A stretch of 28,337 nt of DNA from contig UZAN01039377.1 of assembly GCA_900618425.1 (NCBI GenBank), forward strand, positions 115,298 through 143,634, in the 5' to 3' direction. The translations under genes were made by a program, and so were the position numbers. This DNA is from Echinostoma caproni. Its lineage: Eukaryota; Platyhelminthes; Trematoda; Plagiorchiida; Echinostomatidae. Positions 10,561-21,565 of the stretch are shown piece after piece. The notes under the pieces are model-generated. The model was not told the DNA's origin and did no database searches. It worked only from the letters and a program-made list of their open reading frames with translations. Each line of letters starts with the position of its first letter. Position 1 is the first letter of the stretch.

Positions 10561-13500
10561 ATATATTCAGTCATAGTTTATAGGCCTCAGGTGGATTTCA
10601 CAGTTGCGCCGACGTTGTCCCAGATCATCACATATGGAGGTCAGTTATCAGAGGCATATCAGAAACCAACATGTTCGCAAGCAACCACAGCAGCATAACA
10701 TGAGAGACATGTTCAGCCTTATGTCTATCCTCCATGAATCTCTGTTGATCCTACCTATGTATGAATCCGCATATATCACCATATTTATGAAATAATGGCC
10801 ATGGAAATCATCCTGCCATTGTTCATTAACAAGGTGTTTTGTTTTAACGTTACAATGCTAAGCGACCTTTCAAACTGGTAAATGTGATTGTACTGAATAT
10901 CGTAATGAGCTCACCAAGCGTTCAATGCTGGCTTGAGATATTGGTAAGATGAGTTGTACCTGCTTTTGAAATTGCACCACGAGGAGTAAGTTGATCCGAT
11001 TATCCAGACAGACAGCGGAACGAAGGAAAGCGTGAGACAAAAAACAGAGCAGGCAAACGATGAAAATTACCACAGAAACTGCGGGTGAAGTCGAACCAAA
11101 ACTAGGAACGACAAGGAACAATCCAGATACTGTATAAGGTACTTCGAGTAGGTAGAACTGTAGCTTTCGAGCCGGTGTGATTCTCCGACACAGATTTGGG
11201 GATTGCGTCATTCAATATCAAAATATGCTTACAATAATAAAAACTAAACTGGAATAAGTAATTACCCTCTACCGTGTGAAAGAAGTTTTGATGCACTTGG
11301 GTAGCAAAATAAACTACTTCTGCTTTCATCTTTAGAAAAATATCAATATTAAAAGAACCAATGCGATAAAATGAAAGCATTCATAAATTTAAAGATATCT
11401 TTCTGAAAACGTTTCAATCTTGCGTTCATGTGTGTTTAATAACTAAATTCCTACATATAATATTTCATGAGATATGTGGAAGCATGTGAGTGGTCTCAGT
11501 AGCGTTTCATACGAGTTTTCTCTCTTTCAAATAAATGTGAGTACACACGCTAGGGCCTGACAAAAACTCTCATTCAGCACATACATATACCGAATTACCG
11601 AATTAACGTTTCGTTGATAATGGATTTTTGTTACAGCTAGAAGTTAATAGTCTTATCTTTCTAGGGCTAAGAAACTTAGTTATAACTCACTGCGATAGTG
11701 CACTCTGCGTTTCGGCGTTGAAGCTTCTAGCATGAGCTCCTAAGTTGATCTTTTCAACAGAGCGATTCAACACAAAGTTCTGTTTATTGAGCCATTACAT
11801 ATTACGCAAGCAGATGATCGTAACGGCGTTTTTTCCTAAATGAGATGGTTGTTGTAATTTGCTCAATGGTATCATACCAAACCAACAAAATGTGTTCTAA
11901 ATTTAAGACAAAATGCGTTACCAAATCCAATAGCGTTGAACGAAAATCAATACCGTTACCAAATTACTGCGGAATACCGGTGCGATCCATATCCGGACCG
12001 AAGCGGAAATTGTCCTCTAAGTATACTGTGAAACGTTGAGTGGAGTGCCAATGTATTAACGTGTGTGCATTGTATGCGTAGTAAAACACTTAATTAACAT
12101 TGTTCATGATCCATTCTCAAGAGAACTTTAATTCGAGATTATAATTTCCCTTAATGCGCGTCATTTGATCAACCATTCACAGTTATTTGAATGCAAATAG
12201 GAAATTATTATGCGTGACTAAGTGTCCAGTTGACTCGAAAACTAATCAGTAATAAGTACATCACAGCAAACGTTTGACTATCGTAGTTTTTCACAGTGTA
12301 CGAGACCAGTTTCTGAGCGAAGGGAATCATGTGTATCTCATTGTTGATTGGAGAAAACAGGTGTTCGATTCACGGAACATTTTGTTGTGCTCCATCTTAT
12401 TTAATTTACCAATATCAAATTTTAATAGATACGAACTGAATCAGTTCCGTTCAATCTGTGAATGCCATTTCATTTCCATTTAGATACAGTCATCATGGTC
12501 GGTTCACTCCCGTCTCTAGGGTTAGATTCCGATCTCCTTCTTAAATTCAGGCATTAGTAGAATAAACATCAGCATACGTGAAGAAGACAGCAACGTGCCC
12601 TTGGAGCTCGGAATTCGCGAGCAAGTTTAGACGTGATAATGAATCGTACGTCGTCAGCGTATGCTCTGTACACCAATCACTCATAAAAAAGAGAAAGCTA
12701 ACTCTTTCCTTCTGATAGTCTCACCAGGAAAACACAAACCCAACTTACTCTGGTAAATGAGTACCAGGAGAACCCTCTCAAAAATCCACATTACCGGTTT
12801 GACGGCTACCTTTGCCCTTCATTACTGCACATTTGACTTTGTTCAATCTGTTCGTTTTGGATCATATATCCGGAAAGCTGGTGGCATACGTACACCCAAA
12901 ATCATCAGTGCAAACAAATTCTAGTTGTTTATAGGTAACCATTTGCTAAAAACCCAGGGAGCTTGAATACCAAGATAGCAGTCGTAATGTTTTGCAAGGA
13001 TTGACAGTATTCTTCAAAAACTAAAATCTAGAATCACGTCAGACAAAACGATAATTCATTGTTTTGTTTCGTCCCGACAGAATTCCCTGCTTAAACATAT
13101 CATAGCAGTCAAGTTAGTACATTGCACAAACAAGAATTGTAAATATTTCTGCGCATGCCAGTATATGTAAATCGATCTCAGTGCCTAATCATGTGGTCTA
13201 ATGTATGCAGGTGTAGACTCATGTGACCATATGCAAAAAACACTGATGCCACGGTGTAGGGAATTTCATGATGTGCCATATAGTATCACATGAAGTTATC
13301 CAATGAAATGAAACGCTTCAAAGCAAAGCTTCGTGTTTACAACCAGTTTTCGCTACTGATGTTCAGGTTTGGAAAGCGCTCCCCACTCACCCTGGATATT
13401 ACAATAAGCGTGCGAGGACATTGATCGATGATTACCTAGTTAGATATCTTAAGACCCCATAAAGCAGTATTGCTCACATACAATCCCAAGAATGCCAATG

Positions 13501-15164
13501 GGCAATTTTAAAAGAAATATACCTTTTGATTGTTGATTGATACTCAAGCAGTTATTTGATGTTGAAGTCAGCAAGCTATATTGATATTGCGGGTCACTTT
13601 AATCCACGAAAAAATCAAACTCTGACTTTTTCGCAAATGTATGTGGATTAGTGGTAGCACGTTATGAGTAAAAAATAAAACAATATATAGTCTTGGTGCC
13701 TTCTAACACAGCACAGTAACCGGAGACCAAGAGGTGTTTTGAATGCTATTGTGCCGCATTTTGGGACAAGCGAGAGAGAGAGTGTGTGTGACCAAGAAAA
13801 CGAGAGGTACCACACTAAACGGTCAATGTGAACAGTGGCCGCGGTACCCGGCGTATACGGGTGAGAAAGTGTCGTCTTAGAGTCGTCCATAAATTTGATG
13901 AGAAACAACTCGTACGTTCCAACCAATTGGAAATGCTTTTTTAGTTATGTGATTTATGTTTCCTCTTCATAGTCGTTCGACTTTGCACTATTGATTAAAG
14001 CGTTTATTTCCCCTGAAGGAATAGCGAACAAAATCCAAGTGTTCCTTGACATACTTTCACTTTGTTTCCACTCTCTCAGATGTTTTTGTTAACCAGATTA
14101 GCATTTATCCCAGCTATTGAATACATTCAATTGCATTAGAATTGATTTTGACTGGAGAACCCTTAGCTTTTAACAAATGTTAGCCACGTGAAACTCAAAC
14201 TCTGCAATTGATTATCTATTTATGTATGATAGAAATATCTGTGAATATTTGCGCGATTTGATCTCGCACTCATGGTCTTCCCACATTATAGAATGATTAG
14301 CCAGTGAATTTGCGATGTGTGCATTGACATTCTACTTAAGCTTCATTTGACAGGTTTTTCTATTAAATGATCAGAATCTACTCAATGCCAATTGACCACA
14401 AAGACTGCCTCCTTTTTAACAAAGTAAGATTCTGACATGAACTATATAGCTGACCTCATAAATAATAATGAGTTTGAAACAGTTACATGATTGCAAACTT
14501 CAAGAGCTCATAGGTATTGGGAAAGTCTTCAAAATGGTCATCACTCGTTTTAAATTCTTAGTCAGGATTCTGTAATGAAAGCCTTGCAAGCTTTAAGATG
14601 ACGTAATATTGTGAGACGACGAATCGCATTCATTGAAACCTTGGTACGCACAATAGCACAATTTACTCATATTCAGGATCTGCCGGAGTTAACGCCAAAC
14701 GTTAATCAAACGGCGATGGAATATGCCCAAGTTCCAACCATAGATAGTTACGATTAGCTTTGTGAATTGAAGTACAGATGAACAGAAAGGAAGACTAAGG
14801 TCTTATACTATCTTGCAATAATTTTTCTATAACAATTCCGTAATAGGTACCAACTTCGCGGAGCCAAACAACTGTATAAAGATACTATGAAACTCCAAAA
14901 CCAACTATATGACAGAACTAAACACATCCAGAAAAAAGAGTGACAGAGAAATGGGTTTCTGTCTGAAAACAACGAAATCAGGCTATCCATAAAAAAAGCG
15001 TTCAGGGAAAACGGGCGGATATTGTTCCACCACTTATCAAATGATTTTACCCAATTAATGTTCAACGTGTTCCTATTTTGTAAACTGATACGATCACATT
15101 CTCAGGTAAAATCACTCACCTAATGCATTTTCAATTCAATAAATAGCACGCGTGGTAATTCTGT
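10561..15164. other. No identifiable gene; unassigned DNA
   Basis: The longest frame, minus strand 11211-10870 (113 codons), contains a hydrophobic run VVIFIVCLLCFLSHAFL and ends near a GTGAGC donor-like site, but I recognise no family and the sequence alone does not make it an exon. A short (GA)n-(GT)n tract sits near 13770-13790. The 13-base palindrome TGGTATCATACCA at 11867-11879 repeats the one at 5134. No transposon protein motif was found on either strand. Confidence 0.5.
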
Positions 15165-15280
15165 GGGGTTTTCCACCCAGCAGTACCATGGAAATAACAT
15201 CCGCGTTTCAGTCTTCTGATCGATGGAACTGCGTCACGTGCAGCGCGCACTAACCAGGCCGCTCAACTGAGCTAACAGCT
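15165..15280 (-). mobile_element. Possible decayed tRNA-derived SINE
   Basis: On the minus strand, 15275-15261 reads TTAGCTCAGTTGAGC, a good Pol III A box of the kind found in tRNA genes. About 40 bases on, GTTCCATCGAT (near 15233-15220) is a poor B box. Shortly after it, GAAACGCGG (15209-15201) resembles the GAAAC-core and stem III of the hammerhead in schistosome Sm-alpha SINEs, but the matching CTGATGA half is not intact (CGATCAG). A box, B box and hammerhead half fall in the order expected for such a SINE. No tRNA cloverleaf can be folded with confidence, so this is not called as a tRNA gene. It differs in sequence from the SINE pair at 23 kb. Confidence 0.35.
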
Positions 15281-16829
15281 GCAACGGAATCATGAGAACC
15301 AATCACAAAAGACTGGCAAGGCCAGATTGTCGTACCTTGCGAAAATGATTGGACAATCGTTATTTTGCTCAGACTCGAATAAAACCAATCATGTATCAGA
15401 CAGAGAATCCACGAGTGCATACACTGGGTGACGGTAACTTGTGCACACGTGACCATCGGCCAGTAATAGAGGCAAGCCGGCCATGTGAATATACCTCATA
15501 CACTGCGGATAGCTTTTTAAGTGCAGAACAAAATCAGTCAACATAATCATCATAAAATAAGAATCAATTAGGCTGAAACGAATGAACGGTTATGACTGCA
15601 GTGTTCTCATCTCACAAACCAATAGGTCATAGTTACGAGGTACTGGATACGTGCTACCTATATTTTCAATCTAGAATATGCTATTTTCCGATAGGTTTAA
15701 TAACTGATGTATTATCTCTAACAGCAAACTTCAATCAAACCATGGGTGGGTGTTACTAAATCATTTCGAGCAGCTCCATCAATTAATTTACATTTTCGAA
15801 TGAAATGATCAAAAGCAAATTAGTTTTATTCTATGCAGCAAAAGTTACCGTAATAAGAAAGTAGGCCTAATGTATATATAAAGCCCAATAGATCTTAGGT
15901 CTTGAGATTTAAGTTCTGCTGAGCCCAGGCATACGCACCGCCTTCAGCATAAGTTTGCTGTAATTTTAACTTTGTTTAAGGTATCAAATGACTCACTTTG
16001 TTCTGTTGGATGTGTCAAGGCATTACTGTTCTTTGGAAAGAAAGTGCTAACTAGGCGTTCATAAAATATTATTGAGCTTTACATTAAATGAGGACGAAAC
16101 AATCCAAATAATCTCACTGCCCATTTACTATGTCGAATATGTTTGTGCATAACTGCGGTAGACTTTGCTATTTTTGCGCCAAGCTAAGATAATGTATTAT
16201 GGTCTTGGTTTTAATCTGCTGCCGGTCTACTCCTCTATGAAACTGATCCCTTTGGAAGTTCAGTCATGTTCATTTAACAAAAGAAATGTCTCATGACCGA
16301 GTATGTTCTCTCATTTCCAGGTAACGTTAACCACACTTTGATGGTAGGCACAACCAAACCAAAAATAAATCAAATCAAGTTAGGCTGTTTCACCTCTTGC
16401 ATGAGTTACAGTAACGAAAATATTAAAAAATTGATGGAATCATTATAAGTTTATAAATTGATAAAAATCTAACGTAATGGGTGATTGTTCATGTCAGTAA
16501 AGATAGTTGATCAATTTATTAAAATAGGAGCAAAACAAGTAGTGCTGCTGTCTTGGGATGCTGTGGTACGTGGACCGAGAGTTCTATATTTGGAGCACTT
16601 AGTCGGATGAGACATACATTTATCGAGATGTGCATGTGGACAGTGTTCTTGAATTGGTAATATATGACTGATAAGTCTATCAAATGAATCAATATGCTTG
16701 CTCACAGTAAAATACAACACATTGATATTGAAAAATGAAAATAAAGGGATCTGGAAAAGAGAATAAAATCCTCCTCTTACAGACTTGGGTTTCAGTACAA
16801 CCAGTTTTGAAGAATATAGGCTATCACAA
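15281..16829. other. No identifiable gene; unassigned DNA
   Basis: Two overlapping open frames at 15250-15456 (minus) and 15349-15546 (plus) have no recognisable motif. The region is AT-rich, particularly 16330-16530. The right edge is where the C-terminal match of the CR1-type LINE fades; its 3' untranslated tail probably lies within 16600-16830, but no poly-A or short repeated tail marks the end. Confidence 0.5.
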
Positions 16830-16904
16830 ATTAAAAAGTTCCATTTAGGGAAACGCCGAGCTTTGTTAAGCCTGAAAGCGTAGAAGGATTATGCACAAAA
16901 CCTA

Positions 16905-18340
16905 GTGGGAATTACTGCTGCATTTTTGGGCACATATCACCCCTCAGGAACATTCTCAGGCAGATCAGATCCCTTCGGATGCGTTGATACACAACTGCGA
17001 ATGTATCAGCAACCTAAAGACGACCTTCATAGCTGGTTCCCCATAGTCCAAGAACATGTATGTTGGCAGCAAGTTTTAAACGCCCCAACTTAGCCAGTTC
17101 ACTGGAAGTGCAAGGGTATGTCCCAGCATTACCATAATCAAGCCAATTTCTCATATGGGAAGCGTACAGTACCCTGATAGCGCCGATTGTAAACCAATGT
17201 GGACTAGAATGCTCTACGCATTAGCGCAGACCCCATCGATGATCTGTCGGGTCTACAGTAATGACGTCACCATGTTATGCGCAGTGCGTTGCCTTGGATG
17301 CTGTAAACCACCTTTGAATTAGCACGCCTCTGGTGCAAGTAAGCACTTGGTGGTAAAGACTGAAAGAGCCAGGGTGTTCGCCCACTGAGCCAGGGTGTTT
17401 AGGTTTTATTGTGAAGTTCTCCGAGCCTCTGATCACTCAAATCTACGCCAGATATCAATTTCATTCACATAGACCATTGAAGTGCTCCACAGTTGGGCGG
17501 GCAACTCATAGACGTCAACCGCGATGAGAAGCGAATCAAGAACAGTATTGGGAGACCTCAACGGAGGTGGAACACCAATTAAATAGCGATCTGGTAACAC
17601 AGACGCATGATTTCCTGCGGATAAGGAAGTCTTACAGCTATTTTTGCATGGTTTAGTCTAATTAATCGCTGACCAGCTTTCGCAGAAGTGGTGATGTGGC
17701 ACTTTGTCGAAAGCCCCTCTGAAATCCAAAATGGTGGTGGACGGTTTTTTTGTCTTCTGGCTTTGTCCTCATTTCATCATTCACGAGCTAGCAGCAGGTT
17801 TCAGAGGCATGAACAACCCACAGGAAAACATTTTTTGGTGGCGTGGGCAACTATGGCACACGAAATGCTGCCGATGCAGTGCAAGCACCCGTTGTTCCAT
17901 TGCCTTACTAACCAAACTAATAAGGCTGATTGGTCGGTAGCTACTTGAGTCACTCTGTTCTTCACCTCTGGGTGGTATCACTATGACAGTATCCTTCCAC
18001 TGCAGCGGCAAACGACCTTGTTTTTAGGACACATTGAACACGTTGCACAACGGCACTGCAAATTAATCTGCCATTTACCTCAGGATAAGCGTATGCCTAC
18101 CATCAGGTCCAGGCGACTGGTGAACCTTCAGCCGATGCATCTTGAAAGCAAATTCCCCGATGGTAAAGAGAGTCCAATTTGGAGCAGTATCAGCGCTCTA
18201 TGAATGTGGCCACGTGTTGGGTTCTGGGGAAATTCCGAAGCATAGTGTGATGTCAACATCGCGGATTTGTCCTGATCATTGTCGGAGAGAGCCCAGGAGT
18301 AGTTCTGTTTCGGTGCCGGATGAAGGCATACAGCCGCCTT
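16905..18340 (-). pseudogene. LINE reverse transcriptase, linker to C-terminus (decayed)
   Basis: Motifs in order on the minus strand: LYAFIRHRNRTTP near 18335-18300 (the YIxxRxK linker); NDQDKSAM at 18280-18257 followed by HYASEF (linker DxDKAxxLxxxFAS); SPGPDG at 18116-18099; QWKDTVIVIPP then YRPISL (17939-17922); a frame change; ILDFRGAFDKVPH ending at 17694 (palm motif A, first catalytic aspartate kept); GVPPPLRSP at 17576-17550 (from GVPQGSVLGP); and YVNEIDIW at 17471-17448 in place of YADDxKIW, so both motif C aspartates are altered. The thumb follows with FTTKC near 17350, AFKTCC and YEGRL, and YQRIRRDLICLRMFLRG at 16989-16939. The enzyme is certainly inactive. Open frames on the plus strand across this interval are antisense shadows. 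Confidence 0.9.
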
Positions 18341-18599
18341 GGTGCAAGTGCTGAGTTAGCTGTAACAGAGTCCTAATGCATTTACTCAGTACAGTACACT
18401 GGTTTCCAATGTGTCGGTATTCCTCACACCCCATGCACATTTCGCGATAACTACACCAACCTTTGTTTCGCTACCGCAGGCCCCTCTGATATTCCCGATT
18501 AAACCATGGTGGGCCCATGGGCTGTGTTCGGTTGAGGTGGGGTAGAGACAATTCTCACTCAAGCTGATGGATCCCGTAACTAAACAACTCTCAGGATTT

Positions 18600-19395
18600 G
18601 TCTACATCCTTAGGGTTATGAAAGTCCCATGTCATGAGCGTTGGGGCTCGATGCGTCTCCGTAAAGGATGAACGCCCTACATTTAGTCCATATTTTTGTC
18701 TGTCCGTGTGCAGTTATTCACGTTTCACGTTTATTCACAAAGNCACGTTTATTCACAAAGCCGGAGTAATAACTGGATGCAAATGGCGGGGAAAGTTCTG
18801 ATTGATTCAGAGTCATTACTACCTCAAGGATGGATTTCTGTTCGTCAACTATCCGGGTGGGAATACTGATACTTGTAACAGTGAGAGAACATGAACAATG
18901 GAATGAAACTCTCTGGAAAACAAATTCACGAGCATAGAGCAGGTGTCAGTTATCCAGTCAACATATGACGCGTCTAAATCCCCGAAGACAAGAAAATGAA
19001 CACCAGAGGCATGCCTTTGCATGCTGGTCAGCAGCTTTTATACGCACGACACCGATATTATGTAGATCAGTTCTACTGCGGAGTATCCTTCATCAGTGAG
19101 CTTAATTCTGCACCACAGTACTTCTCCAAAAGCTTCCGGGTTGGTCTAGGTCTCCAATAATCGTATATAGATTCCCAAACGAAAAACACAACCCCAGCAC
19201 GGTGACTTGACAAGGATCAATCGGTTCTGTTGAAGATGTAACCCTTGAATGACATTTCAGAATCCCTGACATTCGGTTTTAACCAAATCTCAGTAATGGT
19301 AAAGAGATTGGGTTTTATGATATAACTCAATCTTTTAGTTCATCCGTTTGCCTATTATCCTCGGACCTTGACCAAAGTCAGCAAAGCGTGGTTAC
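18600..19395 (-). pseudogene. LINE apurinic endonuclease domain (decayed)
   Basis: At 19312-19271 the frame reads PNLFTITEIWLKPN, matching the KPDxIxLTETWLxP block of LINE endonucleases; the glutamate that binds metal is present. It continues with DSEMSFKGY and FNRTD, equal to DSEIxLPGYxxxRxDR, and a stop replaces part of the glycine-rich GGVxxYV block. Around 19130-19030 an AxWCRI-like piece follows (EVLWCRIKLT). LVFGDLDASYVDW at 18992-18954 is the GDFNAPxxDW motif with N changed to D. Upstream near 19375 a weak ARS...DEL piece marks the domain start. The final SDH block before the linker was not found; the N/duplication at 18743 lies where it would be. Confidence 0.85.
18726..18760. other. 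Single N flanked by a 17-base exact duplication (probable assembly join)
   Basis: CACGTTTATTCACAAAG occurs at 18726-18742 and again, identically, at 18744-18760, with the only intervening base being N at 18743. The pattern is what is left when two contigs with an unmerged overlap are joined by a minimum-size gap. The true sequence probably has one copy. The site lies within the LINE, between the endonuclease and the linker. Confidence 0.75.
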
Positions 19396-20819
19396 CCCGC
19401 AATCCATGCGTCGATTTGAGTCCCTCGTCTTCTGCGTTTGAAAATTCAGCTAGTTGAGAGAAACGTAATGACCGGGCTTTTCTCTACTGTACCTTTACGA
19501 TATAATAACCGATAATAAGAAGGCCCCACCGAATTCAAAGGCCCCGTCATGACTGTAATGGTTCGATCTTATTTGGTTCACCACTCTTAGTACCGGTTTC
19601 CATGAATGAATACGAGGTCTTCGTGGCTAAGGGGCTCTTTTTGACATACGTTATGCTATGAAAGTGTAATAAACTGATTTTATATTGATGGGTTTTGTCT
19701 CATGTATAGAAAATTGTCACGACAGGGCCTGCCGAATTTTCTTCCAAAACATCCCCTCAATCAAGCATTAATCAGATATGTCCTAAAGTTACAAACCTAC
19801 CAAAGACAGAATGATTAACTCGTCGAAATAACTTGGTCAACGTTCTACCAATTAATGGTGATTGCGCGTACAGCTTCCGGAACTACATTATTAGTATCGA
19901 GTACTGAGAAACCGGGTAATTTGTTGGAGGAGACAACATGCAATCTGGTCAGTGCAAATAAATACCTATGAATGGCGGTGGTATGATTTTATAACCATAC
20001 TACTTTGACTTAGACGGTAAGTGGTAAACCGCAGGTTTGGCAGAAATTCTCTTCATGACTTGCACCAAACAACGTCACCTGTATCTGCTTGCCAGTTATA
20101 TCCATCGATAGACATTTCTATTAAAACGATCAATCCTCACGGTTGGCGATGTAGGACAACATATCCGAACGAAAAGAAGGACGAATAAAATAAATAGAAG
20201 GTATTGTGAATAACGTATGTTGAATAGACGAAATGCAAACTTTGTTCGATTGCAGCGCTTTCAATCAATGTGCAGCTATTCGGAAAATTTGTAACACGTT
20301 CAGAAACGAATGTGCATTGGTTGAACCGTGAACAGAATGTGATAGTTCATGAGTGAAATATCATGTGTGAAATCGATCGTTTAGCCATTCCTGGCACTGA
20401 AAAGATTTGAATGACAGTTTTGTCATAACGTCCACCGCTAGAACCCAAATGACCGGAGTATCTTTCAGTTTGCAATAGTGCAGATTTTCTCAAAGATGTG
20501 GTTTCAGGTAAACGGGAATAAAATATTGACTGACTTACTACTGGATGCAGTGATCTGTTTCTGTTGTATGCAACTATAAATAGTTTACTACCCTTTGATT
20601 TGTATCACTCAATAATGGACTCCATTTTTGTCAAGCTTAGTAAAAGCATCTAGTGGTATCAGCCACCATTGTGTATCTTTCGATCAGAGATCGTTCATTT
20701 AAAAAATAAAATATTGATTTTAGTAACCCTTATTCCATCCGAACCATTTTAGATTGTTGTAACGCTAAAAATAAGCTATGGGTGATTAGTGGGGACAGAT
20801 GGAGTTAGTACCAGTTTGG
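19396..20819. other. No identifiable gene; LINE ORF1 sought and not found
   Basis: This lies upstream of the CR1-type LINE on the minus strand, where its 5' region and ORF1 would be. I could not recognise an ORF1 (no zinc-knuckle CCHC series, no esterase motif). The frames are short. The right part (20690-20820) is AT-rich and may include the 3' tail of the LINE fragment at 21 kb. No RNA gene or repeat is evident. Confidence 0.5.
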
Positions 20820-21565
20820 ACATCCATTAACCATGGGAGGCGGTTGCAGTTTCTGTATTTTGACCTCCCATTTGAATGAGTTGAAATAAACATTCATCCA
20901 TTTGAATAAATAAAGTAATTACAAAAACAATTGGGAGTAAAACAAAGATTGAAAAGTGAAACACAATGCTGGGGAGAAAATAAAGAATTCTTGGCACCGT
21001 TGCACAGAAATTGAAGAGATTCAGGAGCCTCACTGTCTACGACACTCAGACATCTCACTCATGGTCTGTAACCATTGACAACAATGCTCCTGATGCCCCC
21101 AATCTGGAACCCTAACGCGACCAATATGAAAGAGTCTTCTGATAAGGGTATACATAGCCTCATTCCAAATTTTAGTTTGACCACCCTTGGCGTTATTCCA
21201 CTCACTACATGCTTCGGTAAACATCGCTCTCAGAGGCAACCTATTTGAAGACGTGTGTATCCCGTTCCCCAACCAAAACAATTTATGGACCACTTGCTCC
21301 GATGGGCAGCCGTGGATACCTAAATCTCTGTGCGTACTATCAGCATTTCCCGACGTTTAATCATCAGATTTGTGTAGGGCAGTGTGGCAGTTTTGGAGCA
21401 CCGACAGATTATCTTTATAGTGTTTTATTACTGGTTACGTTTCTCTGCCATAGAGCAGCACTGGCAGCGTATCCTCGACTCTTCTTCACAAAACAGCCAT
21501 AGATATTTCAAGTTGGCAAATGACAACTGAGCTATCTTTATAGGATCAGGCATTTGAAATGTGAT
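20820..21565 (-). pseudogene. LINE C-terminal fragment, YADDIVLL/LQDW family, with possible 3' tail
   Basis: From about 21560 downwards on the minus strand, one frame runs to 21030 with only a few stops. It reads KIAQLSFANLKYLW (FANLKYLW at 21520-21497), then LLYGRET (LLYG at 21458-21447), LSVLQNCHTAL, and from 21293 LFWLGNGI, RLPLRAMF, GGQTKIW, VPDWGHQ and WLQTMSEMSECR. These match in order the blocks FANLRHLW, VLLYGSETWPL, LSVFDHRCLR, LRWLGHVLRM, RLPRRAMF, GGQTKTW, LPGWGPRD and WLETLSDMAQxR, the region after RT in this flatworm LINE family. The piece is 5'-truncated, typical of LINE insertion. The minus-strand frame below 21030 has no motif and may be former 3' untranslated sequence (20820-21030). 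It is less decayed than the fragment at 0.4-1.0 kb. Confidence 0.88.

Larger units (their letters stand above)
16830..19395 (-). mobile_element. CR1-type LINE, near-complete second ORF but heavily decayed
   Basis: Reading the minus strand downwards from about 19395, the pieces of a CR1-like LINE ORF2 appear in the right order and spacing: apurinic endonuclease (19375-18600), linker (18600-18210), RT fingers and palm (18210-17440), and thumb to C-terminus (17400-16900). The span is close to what a full ORF2 needs, so this is not a short 5'-truncated stub. It is broken by at least half a dozen frameshifts and several stops and cannot make a protein. The tract is richer in G+C than its flanks, as expected of former coding sequence. 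ORF1 was not found above 19395. A single N with a 17-base flanking duplication (18726-18760) lies inside it. Clade naming (CR1 rather than another LINE of similar design) is from motif wording, not phylogeny. Confidence 0.88.

Noticed and set aside
10870..11211. Minus-strand 113-codon frame with a hydrophobic run, as a membrane protein exon
   Set aside because: A single hydrophobic stretch is common in AT-rich translations. A GTGAGC donor-like site lies at its end, but no matching acceptor or family was found.
15261..15275. Functional tRNA gene on the minus strand
   Set aside because: The A box is good, but the B box is poor and no acceptor stem or anticodon arm can be paired.
17366..17399. 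Direct repeat GAGCCAGGGTGTT, two copies 21 bases apart, as a tandem repeat
   Set aside because: It falls inside the LINE thumb region and corresponds to a similar pair of short coding stretches; only two copies.
17688..18354. Several plus-strand frames as genes
   Set aside because: They are shadows of the minus-strand LINE reverse transcriptase, which matches the RT motifs in order.
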